A stretch of DNA of 64,000 bases from Papilionanthe hookeriana x Papilionanthe teres (GCA_022702705.1 CM040423.1:118291738-118355737), one strand, 5' to 3'. Counted from the first letter of the stretch, positions 50,100 to 60,785 are shown. Numbers and translations: made by a program. The notes: generated from the letters alone by a model not told the origin.

Positions 50100-51400
50100 G
50101 GCTCATGCATGGCTTCATGGCTCACCTTTGGCTTGGCAAAAAGTTTGCTCAATTTCATGAAAATGGATTTTAGGAATTTTTGGTAATTTGATGGAAATTT
50201 GTATGAAACTTGATTTGGAATTATTTGATGATGAATTTAGGACTTAGGTAATGGATTTAATTAAGTGGATGGAAAATGGAGATGTCATGTGGGCTTTAGG
50301 GTAGATTTTGGGCCTTTGGATGTGGTGAAGGATGGGCTTTTAAAATGGTTTAGGAAAGTGGGCTTTTGAATTTTAAAATGGATTTTGGGATGAAATTTTG
50401 GTAAAGTCTTGGGCCAAATAATTGTTGGGTTTAGCTCATAGATGTGTCATGAGTGACTTGAGGCAAATTGGGGGTGATTTGGGTTTGAATTGGGTTGAAT
50501 TTGGGCTCTTTTGGTGAATGGGCCAATATAGGTCCAAGTGGGCCAAGTTGGGCCAATGTTGGGCTAGGGTTGAAATTGATGTAAAATCAATGTTGAGAAA
50601 TATTTTTGGGAGTGTTTCAAAGAGGTTTTGACTTTGGTTGGGCTTTGATTTTGGGGTTTGGGCTCATTTGGGTAGGTTTGGGTTTAGGTCAAAAAATGGG
50701 CCTTTTAGCTTTGGGTTGAATTTGAGTGGGGTTTGGGTCTAAATTTTGGGCAAATCATGTTAGTGTTTTATTTGTGGGAATGTTAAGGAAGATTTAGAAA
50801 AGATTTGGGGTTAATTGGAGCTGAATTGGGTGAGTTTGGGTTAGGTTTGGGTCATGGGTCCAAATTGGGCTTTAAGGCCAAAAGTGAAATTGGATCCAAA
50901 TGTCAATCAAATTGGACTTGGATTTGGTCTAGATTGGTGTTGGGAATGTTGAATTGAAGTTTAGAACTGAATTGGACCAGAATTTGGATCAATTGGGTAG
51001 GTTTGGTTTGACATTGGGTTCACTTAGGGTTAAAATGGGTCAAATTGGGGGTTTTGACAAAAGTAGGGCAAATTGACAAAATTGGCCCATGGTGTAGTTG
51101 GAAAAAATGAAATTAGGAATACTTGGGATTTTCTGGAATTTTCTGGGAATTTTCTGAATTTTTGGATTTTTTGGCCAAGAGGGGTATTTTGGGTATTTGG
51201 AGGGTATTGGGAGGTATTTTTGGAATTTTTGGTATTTTTGGGTATGCATGATCAATTTGAGTAATGTGGAAATGTTTGGGATTGATTTTTGGGAATTTTG
51301 AGCAATTTTGGTGATTTTGCAAATTTTGGGTAGTTTTAAGGGTTTTGGGTAGGCTAGGCGGGTGTAGGGTCCCGGGGGTCAAAAATTGAAAATTTGGGAA
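50100..51400. other. G+T-biased section of X3
   Basis: The + strand is dominated by ttgggtttgg, ttgggcc and gaattttgg words with C rare over about 1.3 kb. This is part of the X unit, not an independent repeat. Confidence 0.7.
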
Positions 51401-51930
51401 ATTGAAGATTGGGTGGATGTAAGTGGAGTGAAATCATTTTGGTTGAGCCATGAAGCCATATCAAGCCCACATGAGCCATGAGGGGACTCATTTGAGGCAT
51501 TCACTATGTTGTTCCTAACCCTCTTAGTCAAGGGCTTAGGGGTTAAGGACCATCCATGTGAATCACCTACATGAGTCGGAGGTCAAGTTAGGTATGGGTG
51601 TGGTTTTAGGAGGTGTGTGAAAGTGTAGTGTATAGGTGTAGTGTGTGTGTAAGTCAGCCCCTTCACTGCACTGAGCCACCTAAGGCGATCCTAAGGCCAA
51701 AGAGTCCTATAGGAACTCATCCTTAAACTTCCACATTTGATTTCAACCCTCTAGGTGATTAGGGGTCTATAGTCAAGTTTGTGGAGTTTGAAGGGAGTTA
51801 AGAAGTGGTTTGTGTTTCTAAAAGGTGGGTCCCAATTCTAGTCCTCTAAGATAGTCAAAGGAAAAGCCTAAGGCTAGATCCTAAGCACTAAAAAGAAGAA
51901 GAGAAGACCTCATCAAAAATGAGGTCAACA

Positions 51931-52558
51931 TCCAGTTGGAAGAATCACCCAAATTTCAACTGGAATAATAGCAATGCCAATTTTAACCCACATTAGAAGA
52001 ACAGTTCTATACATTCAGTTAGAAATTTGAACAACAAGTAAATACTAATTTTAGACCAACTTATCCTCCTGGATTTAATAGTAACCCGCAATTTAAGGAT
52101 AAAAAGTTGCTACTGAAGAAATGAGTCTGAATATGGGAAATCAATTACAAGCTCAAGGTGTTGCGATGAAAAATATTGAAAATCAATTGGGGCATATTTT
52201 CACTGCACTTAATAATAGACCTTCTGGAATGCTTCCAAGTAATGTTGAGATTAATCCAAAAGATCAAAACAAGGAACAACTTAGGGCTATTCAATAAAGG
52301 AGTGGAAAGGAATTAGAAACAAGAGTGTAAAAAGAAGTTGAAATAGAAAAGGAGAAGGTGAATATTGAAAAAAGTTCAAACAAGATTTTTCCAGACTTGG
52401 ATTATCCTCTTGAACTAATGAAGATTACTGTTGAAAAAACATCTCCTCCAATTCCTCAAAAATTTAAGCAACAAAACAGGGATAACAGATTTGGAAAATT
52501 TTTGGAGATCCTTAAGAAATTAACAATAAATATTCCTTTTATCGAAGCATTAGAATAG
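51931..52558 (+). pseudogene. gag: gag of element C, 3' part
   Basis: Gag resumes after X3 with text parallel to D (asparagine-rich stretch, then GNQLQAQGVAMKNIENQLG near 52135). It continues with SGMLPSNVEINPKDQNKEQ and a Lys/Glu-rich linker. 52358-52558 is open and ends KFLEILKKLTINIPFIEALE before a stop. Stops lie at about 52296 and 52328. This is the gag-protease linker of the polyprotein. Confidence 0.85.
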
Positions 52559-53269
52559 ATGCTTTATTATGATAAGTTTATGAAGGATATTCTGAAAAAG
52601 GAAAGAAAGTTTAGAGATCATGAAACTGTTGCACTCAGCGGAGAGTGTAGTACAATTATTCAGAAGAAGCTTCCTGAAAAACTTAAAGATCCTAGTAGTT
52701 TCAATATCCCGTGTGTTATAGGAGAATTTTTTTTCAAAAGAGCCTTAGGTGATCTGGGAGCTAGTATTAATCTTATGCCTTTATCAACTTTCAGAAGGTT
52801 GGAAATAAGAGAAATTTCCCCTACATCCGTGACTCTTCAGTTGGTCGATCGTTCCATTACATACCCAAAAGGAGTGGTAGAAGATGTGTTAGTGAAAGTG
52901 GAAAAATTTATCTTTCCTGTGGATTTTATTGTACTTGATATGGAGGAAGATAAAGAAATTCCAATCATTTTGGGAAGACCATTCCTTGGTACCGGGAGAG
53001 CAGTGATTGATGTTAAAAAAGGAGAATTAACTATCAAAGTTAATGATCAAGAGGTAACATTTAATATTTTGAAATCTATGAAGTATCCCTCAATGGAAAA
53101 AGATAATGAATGTTTTACGTTGGAGGTCTGTGAATATTTGAGAAACGATCATTTTGAAAATTTATTTGAAAAAGAAGCGGAGTATGAAAATATGTTTGAA
53201 GAAGAAATTGAAAATGAAAAAAATTCAGATAGTAAGAAGAATGAAGATTTGGAGTATGTTGAGGAGTGA
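52559..53269 (+). pseudogene. pol: Aspartic protease region of element C (236 codons open)
   Basis: The longest open frame in the window. The active-site motif is LGDLGASINLMPLS (about residues 64-77), then YPKGVVEDVLVKVEKF, then MEEDKEIPIILGRPFLGTG. After the domain comes an acidic Glu/Asn/Lys-rich spacer to the stop at 53267-53269. The first codon used here follows a stop that interrupts the gag-pol frame (EALE stop at 52556-52558), so this is a fragment of the polyprotein, not an independent gene. The protease fold itself looks intact by eye. Confidence 0.88.
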
Positions 53270-54120
53270 TTTGAAGTATTAGACACATTGAAAGACGGAA
53301 ATAAAAGCTTAATTCCATCTAAAATAAAATCTCCTGAACTTGAGATGCAAATTCTCCCTAATCATTTGAAGTATGTGTTTTTAGGAGAATCATCTACCTT
53401 GCCAGTTATTGTATCTTCGGAGTTAAACGATTATCAAGAACATAAGTTGTTGGAAATTTTAAAATGATACAAGAAAGCTTTTGGTTGGACGTTAGTAGAT
53501 ATTAAAGGAACCAGTCCTTCGATTTGTATGCACAGAATTTTATTAGATGAAGAACATAAACCGAGAGTTGATCCACAAAGGAGATTAAATATAATAATGA
53601 AAGAAGTAGTTAAGAAGGAATTTTAAAATGGTTAGATGATGGAATTATTTATCCTATTTCGGATAGTTCTTAGGTGAGTCTAATACATTGTGTACCAAAA
53701 AAGGGTGGAGTGACTATTTAAGTGAATGATGTAATGAAATTATACCCATAAGACAAATTAATGGATGACAAATTTGTATTGACTATAGGAAATTAAATTC
53801 CTCCACCCAAAAAGATCACTTTCTTCTTCCTTTTCTCGATCAAATGTTGGATAGACTTGCTGGACACAAGTACTAGTGCTTTTTGAATGGATATACTGGT
53901 TACTATCGAATACCCATTGCTCCTGAGGATCAAGAAAAGACAACATTTACTAGCCCTTACAGAACCTTTGCTTTTCGAAGAATGCCTTTTGGACTGCGTA
54001 ATGCACCTGCAACATTTCAGAGATGTATGATGTCTATCTTCAGTGGTATGATAAATAATGGAATAGAAGTTTTCATCGATGATTTCTCTGTATTCAAGAC
54101 TTCATTTTAAATCTTCTTAG
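53270..54120 (+). pseudogene. pol: Linker and reverse transcriptase (fingers/palm) of element C, broken
   Basis: 53290-53460 is a linker (VFLGESSTLPVIVSSELND). RT begins KKAFGWTLVDIKGTSPSICM with a stop just before. Shifts near 53625 and 53700-53880 scramble the fingers. 53883-54110 reads MNGYTGYYRIPIAPEDQEKT, MPFGLRNAPATFQRCMMSIF and the catalytic box VFIDDF. The MDD-equivalent is IDD, still with both Asp residues. Confidence 0.88.
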
Positions 54121-54870
54121 AAAACTTAGCCAAAGTTTTGGAGCTTTGTGAGAAAACAAATTTAGTTATGAATTGGGAGAATTATCAATTTATGGTTGCA
54201 AAAGGAATTGTTCTTGGGCATAAAATTTCTGAGTATGGTATGGAGGTCGACCCTGCTAAAATTAAAGTGACTGAGAGATTGTCACAACCCACTACTGTGA
54301 AAGAGGTGAGAAGTTTCTTAGGACACACTGGATTTTACAGGAGATATATTAAAGATTTTTCTAAAATTACTAATCCTTTGTGCCAACTTTTAGAAAATGA
54401 TAGAAAGTTTGATTTCAGTGATGAATGTTTGAGTTCTTTCAAATTATTAAAAGAAAAATTAATCACTTCACCTATAATTGTTTAACCAGATTGGAAGAAA
54501 CCATTTGAACTCATGTGTGATCCTAGCGATTATAAAATCGGAGTAGGATTGGGTCAAAGGCATGATAAAGTTTTCAAAGTCATTTACTAAGCTAGTAAAA
54601 CACTTAATGAAGCTCAAATTAATTATACCACTACATAAAGGGAGTTATTATCTATAGTATTTACTTTTGAAAAGTTTAGACCTTATTTAATTGGAGCTAA
54701 AAGTATTGTGCATACAGACCATTCAACTATCAAATATTTAATACAGAAGAAAGATGCAAAACCTAGACAGATTAGATGGATACTTCTTCTACAAGAATTT
54801 GATTTTATGGTAGTTGATATGAAGGGATCTGATAACCAAATAGTTGATCACTTATCGAGATTAGAGTATG
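54121..54870 (+). pseudogene. pol: RT connection and RNase H of element C, broken
   Basis: 54138-54485 holds LCEKTNLVMNWENYQFMVAK, RSFLGHTGFYRRYIKDFSKI and the start of RNase H (LLKEKLITSPIIV). A stop follows at 54484. CDPSDYKIGVGLG near 54520 keeps the first catalytic Asp. The Glu segment reads TT-stop-RELLSIV at about 54630. From 54708, HTDHSTIKYLIQKKDAKPRQ and DNQIVDHLSRLEYD complete the domain and lead into integrase. Confidence 0.88.
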
Positions 54871-56230
54871 ATAAATTATCTGAATTTGAGAAAGCAGTTA
54901 CAGAATTTTTCCTTGATAAACAACTTTATACTATTATGGGAAGAAATTTGCCTTGGTATGCTGATATTGTGAATTATATTGTACCACCTTATTTAACAAG
55001 GAAAAAACAAAAGAAGTTCAAATATGATGCAAGATTTTATTATTGGGATGAGCCCTATCTATATAAACAGTGTAAGGATCTGATTATTAGGAGATGTGTG
55101 CCACAAGAAGAAACAAATTTAATTATTCAATGATGTCATGATTCTGAATTTGGAGGTCATTTTGGTGTTGATAAAACTGCTTTTAAGATTTTACAATCTG
55201 GATTTTTTTAGCCCACTCTTTTTAAGGATGTTTATAAATATATTAAATCATGTGATAATTTTCAGAGAGTAGGTAATATTTCTAGAAGAAATGAAATGCC
55301 TCTAAATTATAATTTGGAAGTTGAAATTTTTGATATATTGGGATTAGATTTTATGGGACCATTTACTCCATCATTTGGGAATTCATATATACTGGTTGCA
55401 GTTGATTATGTCTCGAAATGGATTGAGGCTATTGCTTTACCTAAATGTGATACTCAGAGTGTTTCAAAATTTTTTTTAAAAAAATATATTTACTTGATAA
55501 GGAATTCCGAGAGTGATTATAACTGATGGTGGATCCCATTTCAGGAATAATTAAATTAAGAGATTGATTGAGAAATATAATATTATTCATAGAATCTCTA
55601 CTGCTTATCATCCCAAGACTAGTGGTTTAGCATAAGTGTCTAATCGTGAAATTAAAAGAATTTTGGAGAAAACTATGGATAATCATAAATTTGGCTTGTC
55701 TGCTCGATTATATACTGCATTATGGTCTTATAGGACTGCTTTTAAAACCCCTATTGGAATGTCTCCTTATAGATTAGTGTTTGGTAAGACTTGCCTTTTA
55801 CCGGTTGAATTGGAGTATAAAACATATTGGGCAATAAAAGTGTTGAATTTTAATTTGAAAAATGCTGGAGAGAAGAGATTTATGAAATTGAATGAATTGG
55901 AAGAGATTAGAAATGCATCTTATCACAATGAGAGGAACTATAAAGAGAAAATAAAATTGTGGCATGATTGGATGATATTGAAAAAAAAAAATTGAAATTT
56001 GGACAAAAATTTTTGCATAAAACACAGGATTGAAGTTATTTCTTGGAAAGCTCAAGTCTAGATGGTTGGGACCTTTTACAGTTGTAAAAGTTCATTCTTT
56101 TGGAGCTGTTGATATTAAGGATCATCATACTGGAAAGATTTTTAAGGTTAATGGGCATCGATTAAAGTCTTACTTTGATGGGTTTCAACCTAACTTCAAA
56201 GAGCTTTTAATACTAAGTCATCTCGATTAA
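54871..56230 (+). pseudogene. pol: Integrase of element C, broken
   Basis: The frame runs on from RNase H to a stop at 55131-55133. The zinc domain follows (DSEFGGHFGVDKTAFKILQS), with a conserved Trp codon turned to TAG at 55209-55211 and KSCDNFQ in place of CDxCQ. The core at 55296-55526 has LGLDFMGPFTPSFG (first Asp). The second Asp lies in IITDGGSHF at about 55525 in a shifted frame. The catalytic Glu codon is TAA at 55633-55635. 55636-55995 keeps TPIGMSPYRLVFGK and LLPVELEYKTYWAI. 56030-56230 encodes the C-terminal KLKSRWLGPFTVVKVHSFGA segment. Confidence 0.9.
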
Positions 56231-56684
56231 CTGAATGGTTTGTCAGGCTGATGATGTTAAACCAAGCGCTTTATGGGAGGCAACCCATATGTATCTTTGT
56301 GGTGTGTTTGCTTGTTTGCCGTAGTTGTGCTTTTTAAATAGTTATTTGTGAATCCCAATCGCTCCTAAATTCTTCTAAAATTGATAAATATTGGATCAAA
56401 TTGAGATATTAGAATGTTTTGGGCCAAACGAAGTTCGATGAAATTTTTGACCACTAGCACCACCGACGCCCAATTACAGGGAGAATTGCTGAATTTCGGG
56501 TTTGAGCTCCGCTGGCACCCTATCGAGTGCCACCGACACCCAAAACTTGTTAACGGTTTTTAGAGTTTCAAAATGCGAGTTTTGGTAGTTTTGAGCGGGA
56601 TCTTCATCCTTATAACTCCCTAAACTCCATTTTAGACTTCCAAACTCTAGAAAAACAAAAAACTACCATTCCCAATTCATATCC
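56231..56684 (+). other. Post-pol motif and leader before the first env-position ORF of C
   Basis: 56242-56289 holds the post-pol motif (tgtcaggctgatgatgttaa, then accaagcgctttatgggagg). GC-rich blocks in the C/E spelling (accaccgacgcccaa, then gctggcaccctatcgagtgc) lie at 56455-56545. No ORF until the ATG at 56685. Confidence 0.65.
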
Positions 56685-57855
56685 CATGGATTCTTACTCT
56701 ATAGAAACCTCTCGATCTCGCATTTTCAATCGAAGGAATTTTATAATTTTTTAGGCACAATGATTGTTCAAAAAAGTGATGATGAAGAGGAGGATTATCA
56801 AGGAAAGAGGCTTTATAAATCGAGGTATGGATAATCCTACTACAAGAATTGAAGAGATAATTAAGGAAAGACATTGGGAAGTGTTATGTTACACTACTGC
56901 TACCGTAGTCATTTCAGTTTTGAAGGAATTCTATGGAAATCTGCACAGGATCAACCAAGGATTTGTGTTTGTGCGAGGTAGGTTTGTACAATTCTCTCCT
57001 GTGAGAATTAATGATCTCTTTATGATTGAGAATGTACCTATTTTCCACTATGCTAATTTCAATGCCACAAGTGATAATATGAATGATGTGTATCGTTATT
57101 TGACAGATGAGAATGAAGATTGGGAAGTTAGAGAAAATGGATATATTAGTTTCCCTTTTGCATCTTTAAATCCGGTGTCAAAGCAGTGACATTACTTTAT
57201 TTCAGCAAAGTTATTTCCAACTTTGAAGATTAGCAAGGTAACAAAGGAAAGTGCCATTTTGAATTTCTGTATTCAAACCTGGAGGTCGATTGATATTGGT
57301 ATTATAATTGTGAAATAAGTTTTGGGATTAATTATTCATGGATCTAAATATGGGCTTGGACACATGTCCTCCATATTTCTGTTATGTATTCAATCAGAAG
57401 TTTCATATGAGAGTTGGGAAAATGTTCTTCTTCCCTGGAGGCCTATTGATCCAACTAATGTTTATGACTACCAAACAGTAGGAGATGAAGAAGATATGTA
57501 TCCGCTTGCTGATTAACCAACTCAGACTTCACAACCGATTCAACCCTATTTTCCTGAAAGTTCCAGAATGATACTGAAGAGGATCAAAAAGTTAGAGAAA
57601 GAGGTACAAAATGTTATGAATGCACTCAATAATATTTCTGATTTCTTTGATCATATAGATTGGAGGATGAAGGAACAATTTGATCATACTGGTCGGATTG
57701 AGATGGGCTTGGTTAATCTAATGAAGAAGAACGCGATGATTGCTGAGGATTCATCTGATGAATTCCCATTCCATCCTTTTTACAATTTGTTTGTGCATCA
57801 GCAATCTATTGGAGATATTAGAGAGGAAGAAAGTTCTAAGACTGATATGGAGTGA
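56685..57855 (+). pseudogene. First env-position ORF (beta) of element C, broken
   Basis: The ATG encodes MDSYSIETSRSRIFNRRNF, followed by a TAG near 56754. 56764-57189 is open: MKRRIIKERGFINRGMDNPT, RHWEVLCYTTATVVISVLKE, FVFVRGRFVQFSPVRINDLF. A TGG-to-TGA-type stop is at 57187-57189 and another stop near 57315. The C-terminal part (57568-57855) is a coiled coil (ILKRIKKLEKEVQNVMNALN) ending in an acidic tail. It aligns end to end with beta of F (18222-19408) and shares the plant-transposon-protein domain with alpha downstream. The role of these proteins is unknown; no obvious envelope features (signal peptide, membrane anchor) are seen. Confidence 0.78.
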
Positions 57856-58709
57856 TTATTGGATTGTGCTTATGTTTGATGTGTATTTAGTTTACTTTGC
57901 TAAATTCTTTTTGGTGTGTTTAGTATTTACTTTGATTTGCTTTATAATTTGAATTTGGATGTGTTATGCTTGATTTCATTGTGTGTGCTTAGATTTTAGT
58001 GTTTGCTTATCGTAGCGTACTTGCAACACTAAAAATCTAAAGAGTTGTGGTCCAATTTGATGAACATATTTAGTGTTTATGATGTAACATGGATTTTATA
58101 TATAGAAGTATGTTTTGTATTGTTTGTGTAAGAATTATGTTAGTTATTTCTTGTGTGATGAAATAGATGCTTAATGAAGTGTTAAATGTCATTGTGGAGG
58201 TTAAAACGATTGAAATAACGAAAAAATTTTCGGACCCAGAAAAATTTTTAGACTGGCGCCTCCGACGCCCAAATTTAGGGAGTTTTGGCATTTTTAATAT
58301 ATAGAGCGCCATCAGCGCCCGAATACAGTAAAAGGCTAAAAAACCTCTATTTCGCGATTTTGACCCTGGGACCCGCAATTTTTTCCATTGTTATCATCTT
58401 CCTCCTCCATTTTGGCGATTTTGAAGATTTAAGGCTTGCTAGATTTCGGATTTGAAGTAATTTCAAAGCTTTTCGAGACCAGATCTACACTTCTCTTGGT
58501 AAGAGCTTCACTTTAAGTTAAAAAAAATTTTATTTTCACCATGAAAATCTCTCACATTGATTAGATTGGAATTTTTGGATTTTTGAAAAAATATTTTTGA
58601 GATTTACTATGATGAAATTTGCCCTTACTTGTTTAGAATTGTATTTGGAGTTTGATACATTGTGGATTTGGAATTTATTGGGATTTTAAAGTAATTTCTA
58701 GACATTCAC
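57856..58709 (+). other. Inter-ORF leader of element C with GC-rich blocks and putative intron
   Basis: AT-rich, without ORF. It has the motif ttatcgtagcgtacttgcaa near 58007, GC-rich blocks at 58250-58275 and 58300-58322, and a leader ending ctcttg|gtaagag (donor at 58499). A possible acceptor tttctag ends at 58701. The implied intron is 203 bp, close to the 197 bp of E. Confidence 0.5.
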
Positions 58710-59539
58710 TTGGTTCTATGGATGAGTAAAGGGAAGAGAAATTTGGATTTTGATGAAGAAAAGTTTGTTAATGTTAAAGCGCAATTTTGCTTTAACTTTT
58801 ATCTTTACAATAAGAAGTGTATTCAGGATCGGGCTTTGATAATCTTAGTAGATCTGTAGAACAGTTAATTGCAAAATGAAACTGGGAACGATTTTGTTAT
58901 TTTATTGCAAATGCTGTTATGGGAGTTGTTAGAGAGTTCTATTCAAATGTTACATGGACTGAGACTGAGTATGTGTTAGCTAGAGGAAAAATGGTTGAAT
59001 TTACTCCTCAACGTATCAATGCTTTTTATCAGACTCGGGAATTGTTTGTTTATGAATATGAAAACTTCGATACTCGCGAGGCAAAAAATGAAGTGATTGC
59101 TTTTCTGACAGATGGAAGAGGGGAATAGAAAATAAGTCAAAATAGATGATTAATTTCCATGCTTCCAAGTTAAATGTTACATCAAAAGCTTGACACTATT
59201 TCATCTCTGCAAGACTGTTACCTTCTTATTCCTACAACGAGTTATGACGTTCCATCTACATCTGAGCCCCCTACATTATCTGATATTATGGAGCAGCTGA
59301 GATTACATAGTGCTAGTGTGGATAGACTCCATGGTAGGATGGATGTGTATAAGGCCAGAAGTGATGTGAATAAAGATTATATGAGAAGAAGATTTGAGTT
59401 CCATATTGCCTATTATGATGCTCAGGTCAGATTCATGAGGGGGGAGACTAATGTGAAATTCCCTACCTACCCCAGCTACACACCATATAGACCTGATCAT
59501 GCTGACCCTGCTGATGAACCTGGTGATGAAGATTGGTAG
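58710..59539 (+). pseudogene. Second env-position ORF (alpha) of element C, internally deleted
   Basis: The start codon equivalent to the ATG of E is TTG (58710). Text parallels E through GVVREFYSNVTWTETEYV, KMVEFTPQRINAFYQT and SLQDCYLL. At 59223-59230 the sequence jumps from cttcttat to tcctaca, skipping what is 24418-24707 in E (290 bp). The tail TSEPPTLSDIMEQLRLHSAS continues to the stop at 59537-59539. The deletion removes the C-terminal half of the plant-transposon-protein domain. Other stops occur at 59127 and 59191. Confidence 0.75.
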
Positions 59540-60785
59540 ATTGTTTGTTTCTGTTTTTGTTTTTCTTGTTGTGTGGTGTGTTGTATTGTTGTGATGTAGT
59601 AGTTATTTGCTTTCATGTGATGTGTAAACCTGTTGATGTACTGTTATGTTGAAATTGTTAAATGAATAGTGTAATAATGTGATAGTTGTGTAGTATTCTA
59701 GTGTTTTGTTGGATGTTTAGATTTCTAAAGTTAATTTCTCTTTACCTATACAAATGTTTAAATTATTTATATATCACTGTCACTAACTATTTCATGCCTA
59801 CTAGTTGTAAATTTTGACAAATGCCAGATAGCTGATGTAGATTTCAAGATCCCAAAACAAAAAGGTTAGTTTCTTTTACTCTCTACTGTTTCAAATTTAT
59901 TGAAAAATTTATGTTTGGGGGAGGTTAGAAAAATATTAACCGTTATTTGTTCTCAATTATTATATTTTCAAAAATTATTAGCATAACTTCTGGCAGTTGA
60001 ACCTCACTGTAGGTAACTAAAACATTTTATTTCAGTTGAATATTATGGAAGGATTGGATGAAAGTTTTTAGTAATAAAGGTTAATTTTATAGAGGTAAGA
60101 TATTTGGTATGAAAGGATTTGATTATAGTTAACTATTTAAAGTAAAGAAAACTCTATTTTCAAAATGTTAAGAGACTTAAAGTATTGTGTGTTAAGAAGA
60201 GACTGCGACTTTATGATGAATAATAAAGCTCATATCTAATTATAAAGTAAGGAGGTATTCCAAGTTTGAACTTTAGAAAGAGGAGAGTGAAGTTCAAAAA
60301 CATTACAGGCTATCCAGATATAGTAATCCTCATTAAAAAAGGGGGGAGAAAAGAAAAGATGGATTGAAAAACAATCCCAAAAGAAAAGAAAGAAAACGAA
60401 AGAAAAATATTTACGAGGAGAAGCTTGAGGAGATGTCTAATAAAAAATTGGCTTCACTTGAGTCATCCTCTCCCTAGAACTTGATTTCATTCCTGAATTT
60501 ATATTTTAAGTATTGGCCTACATTCTGATGAAGTTTGTATGAACTCATTTTTAACATAATCTTTCAAAGTACTCTTAATGTGACAAATTATGGTTTATCT
60601 TGAAATAATTAGAAGACTAGAACCCTTAGAATTGATTGCTAAATATTCTTTCACCTATAGTGTTGACCTGAGTTACTAAATTTCTTTCTAAAAGTCTAAT
60701 CAATATACTCTTTTGAATGAAAAATTTTAGTATTTTACAGGTGAATAGTGTATTGCTTAGAGTTATATTTTTATGTTGTAAAAGG

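Larger units (their letters stand above)
44610..51930 (+). mobile_element. X3: complete giant non-coding TG...CA unit, 7321 bp, inserted in gag of element C
   Basis: It begins TGTCGGCATAT and ends GGTCAACA, collinear with X2 (complement) and X1. Sections in order: a 5' region with ggggtcgcc (44650) and clusters of unusual words such as cctataagggcaagccc (45003); a 96-bp tandem duplication (45345-45505); an AATTT tract (46738-46945); a CpG island (48756-48960); gene-like but unsupported frames (49000-49850); and a G+T-biased 3' section (50100-51400). No gag or pol and no internal LTR pair were seen. Best reading: a solo LTR of a long-LTR gypsy family. Confidence 0.82.

Noticed and set aside
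52559..53269. The 236-codon frame as an independent host aspartic protease gene
   Set aside because: It is preceded by gag linker and followed by RT in the usual Athila order inside element C.
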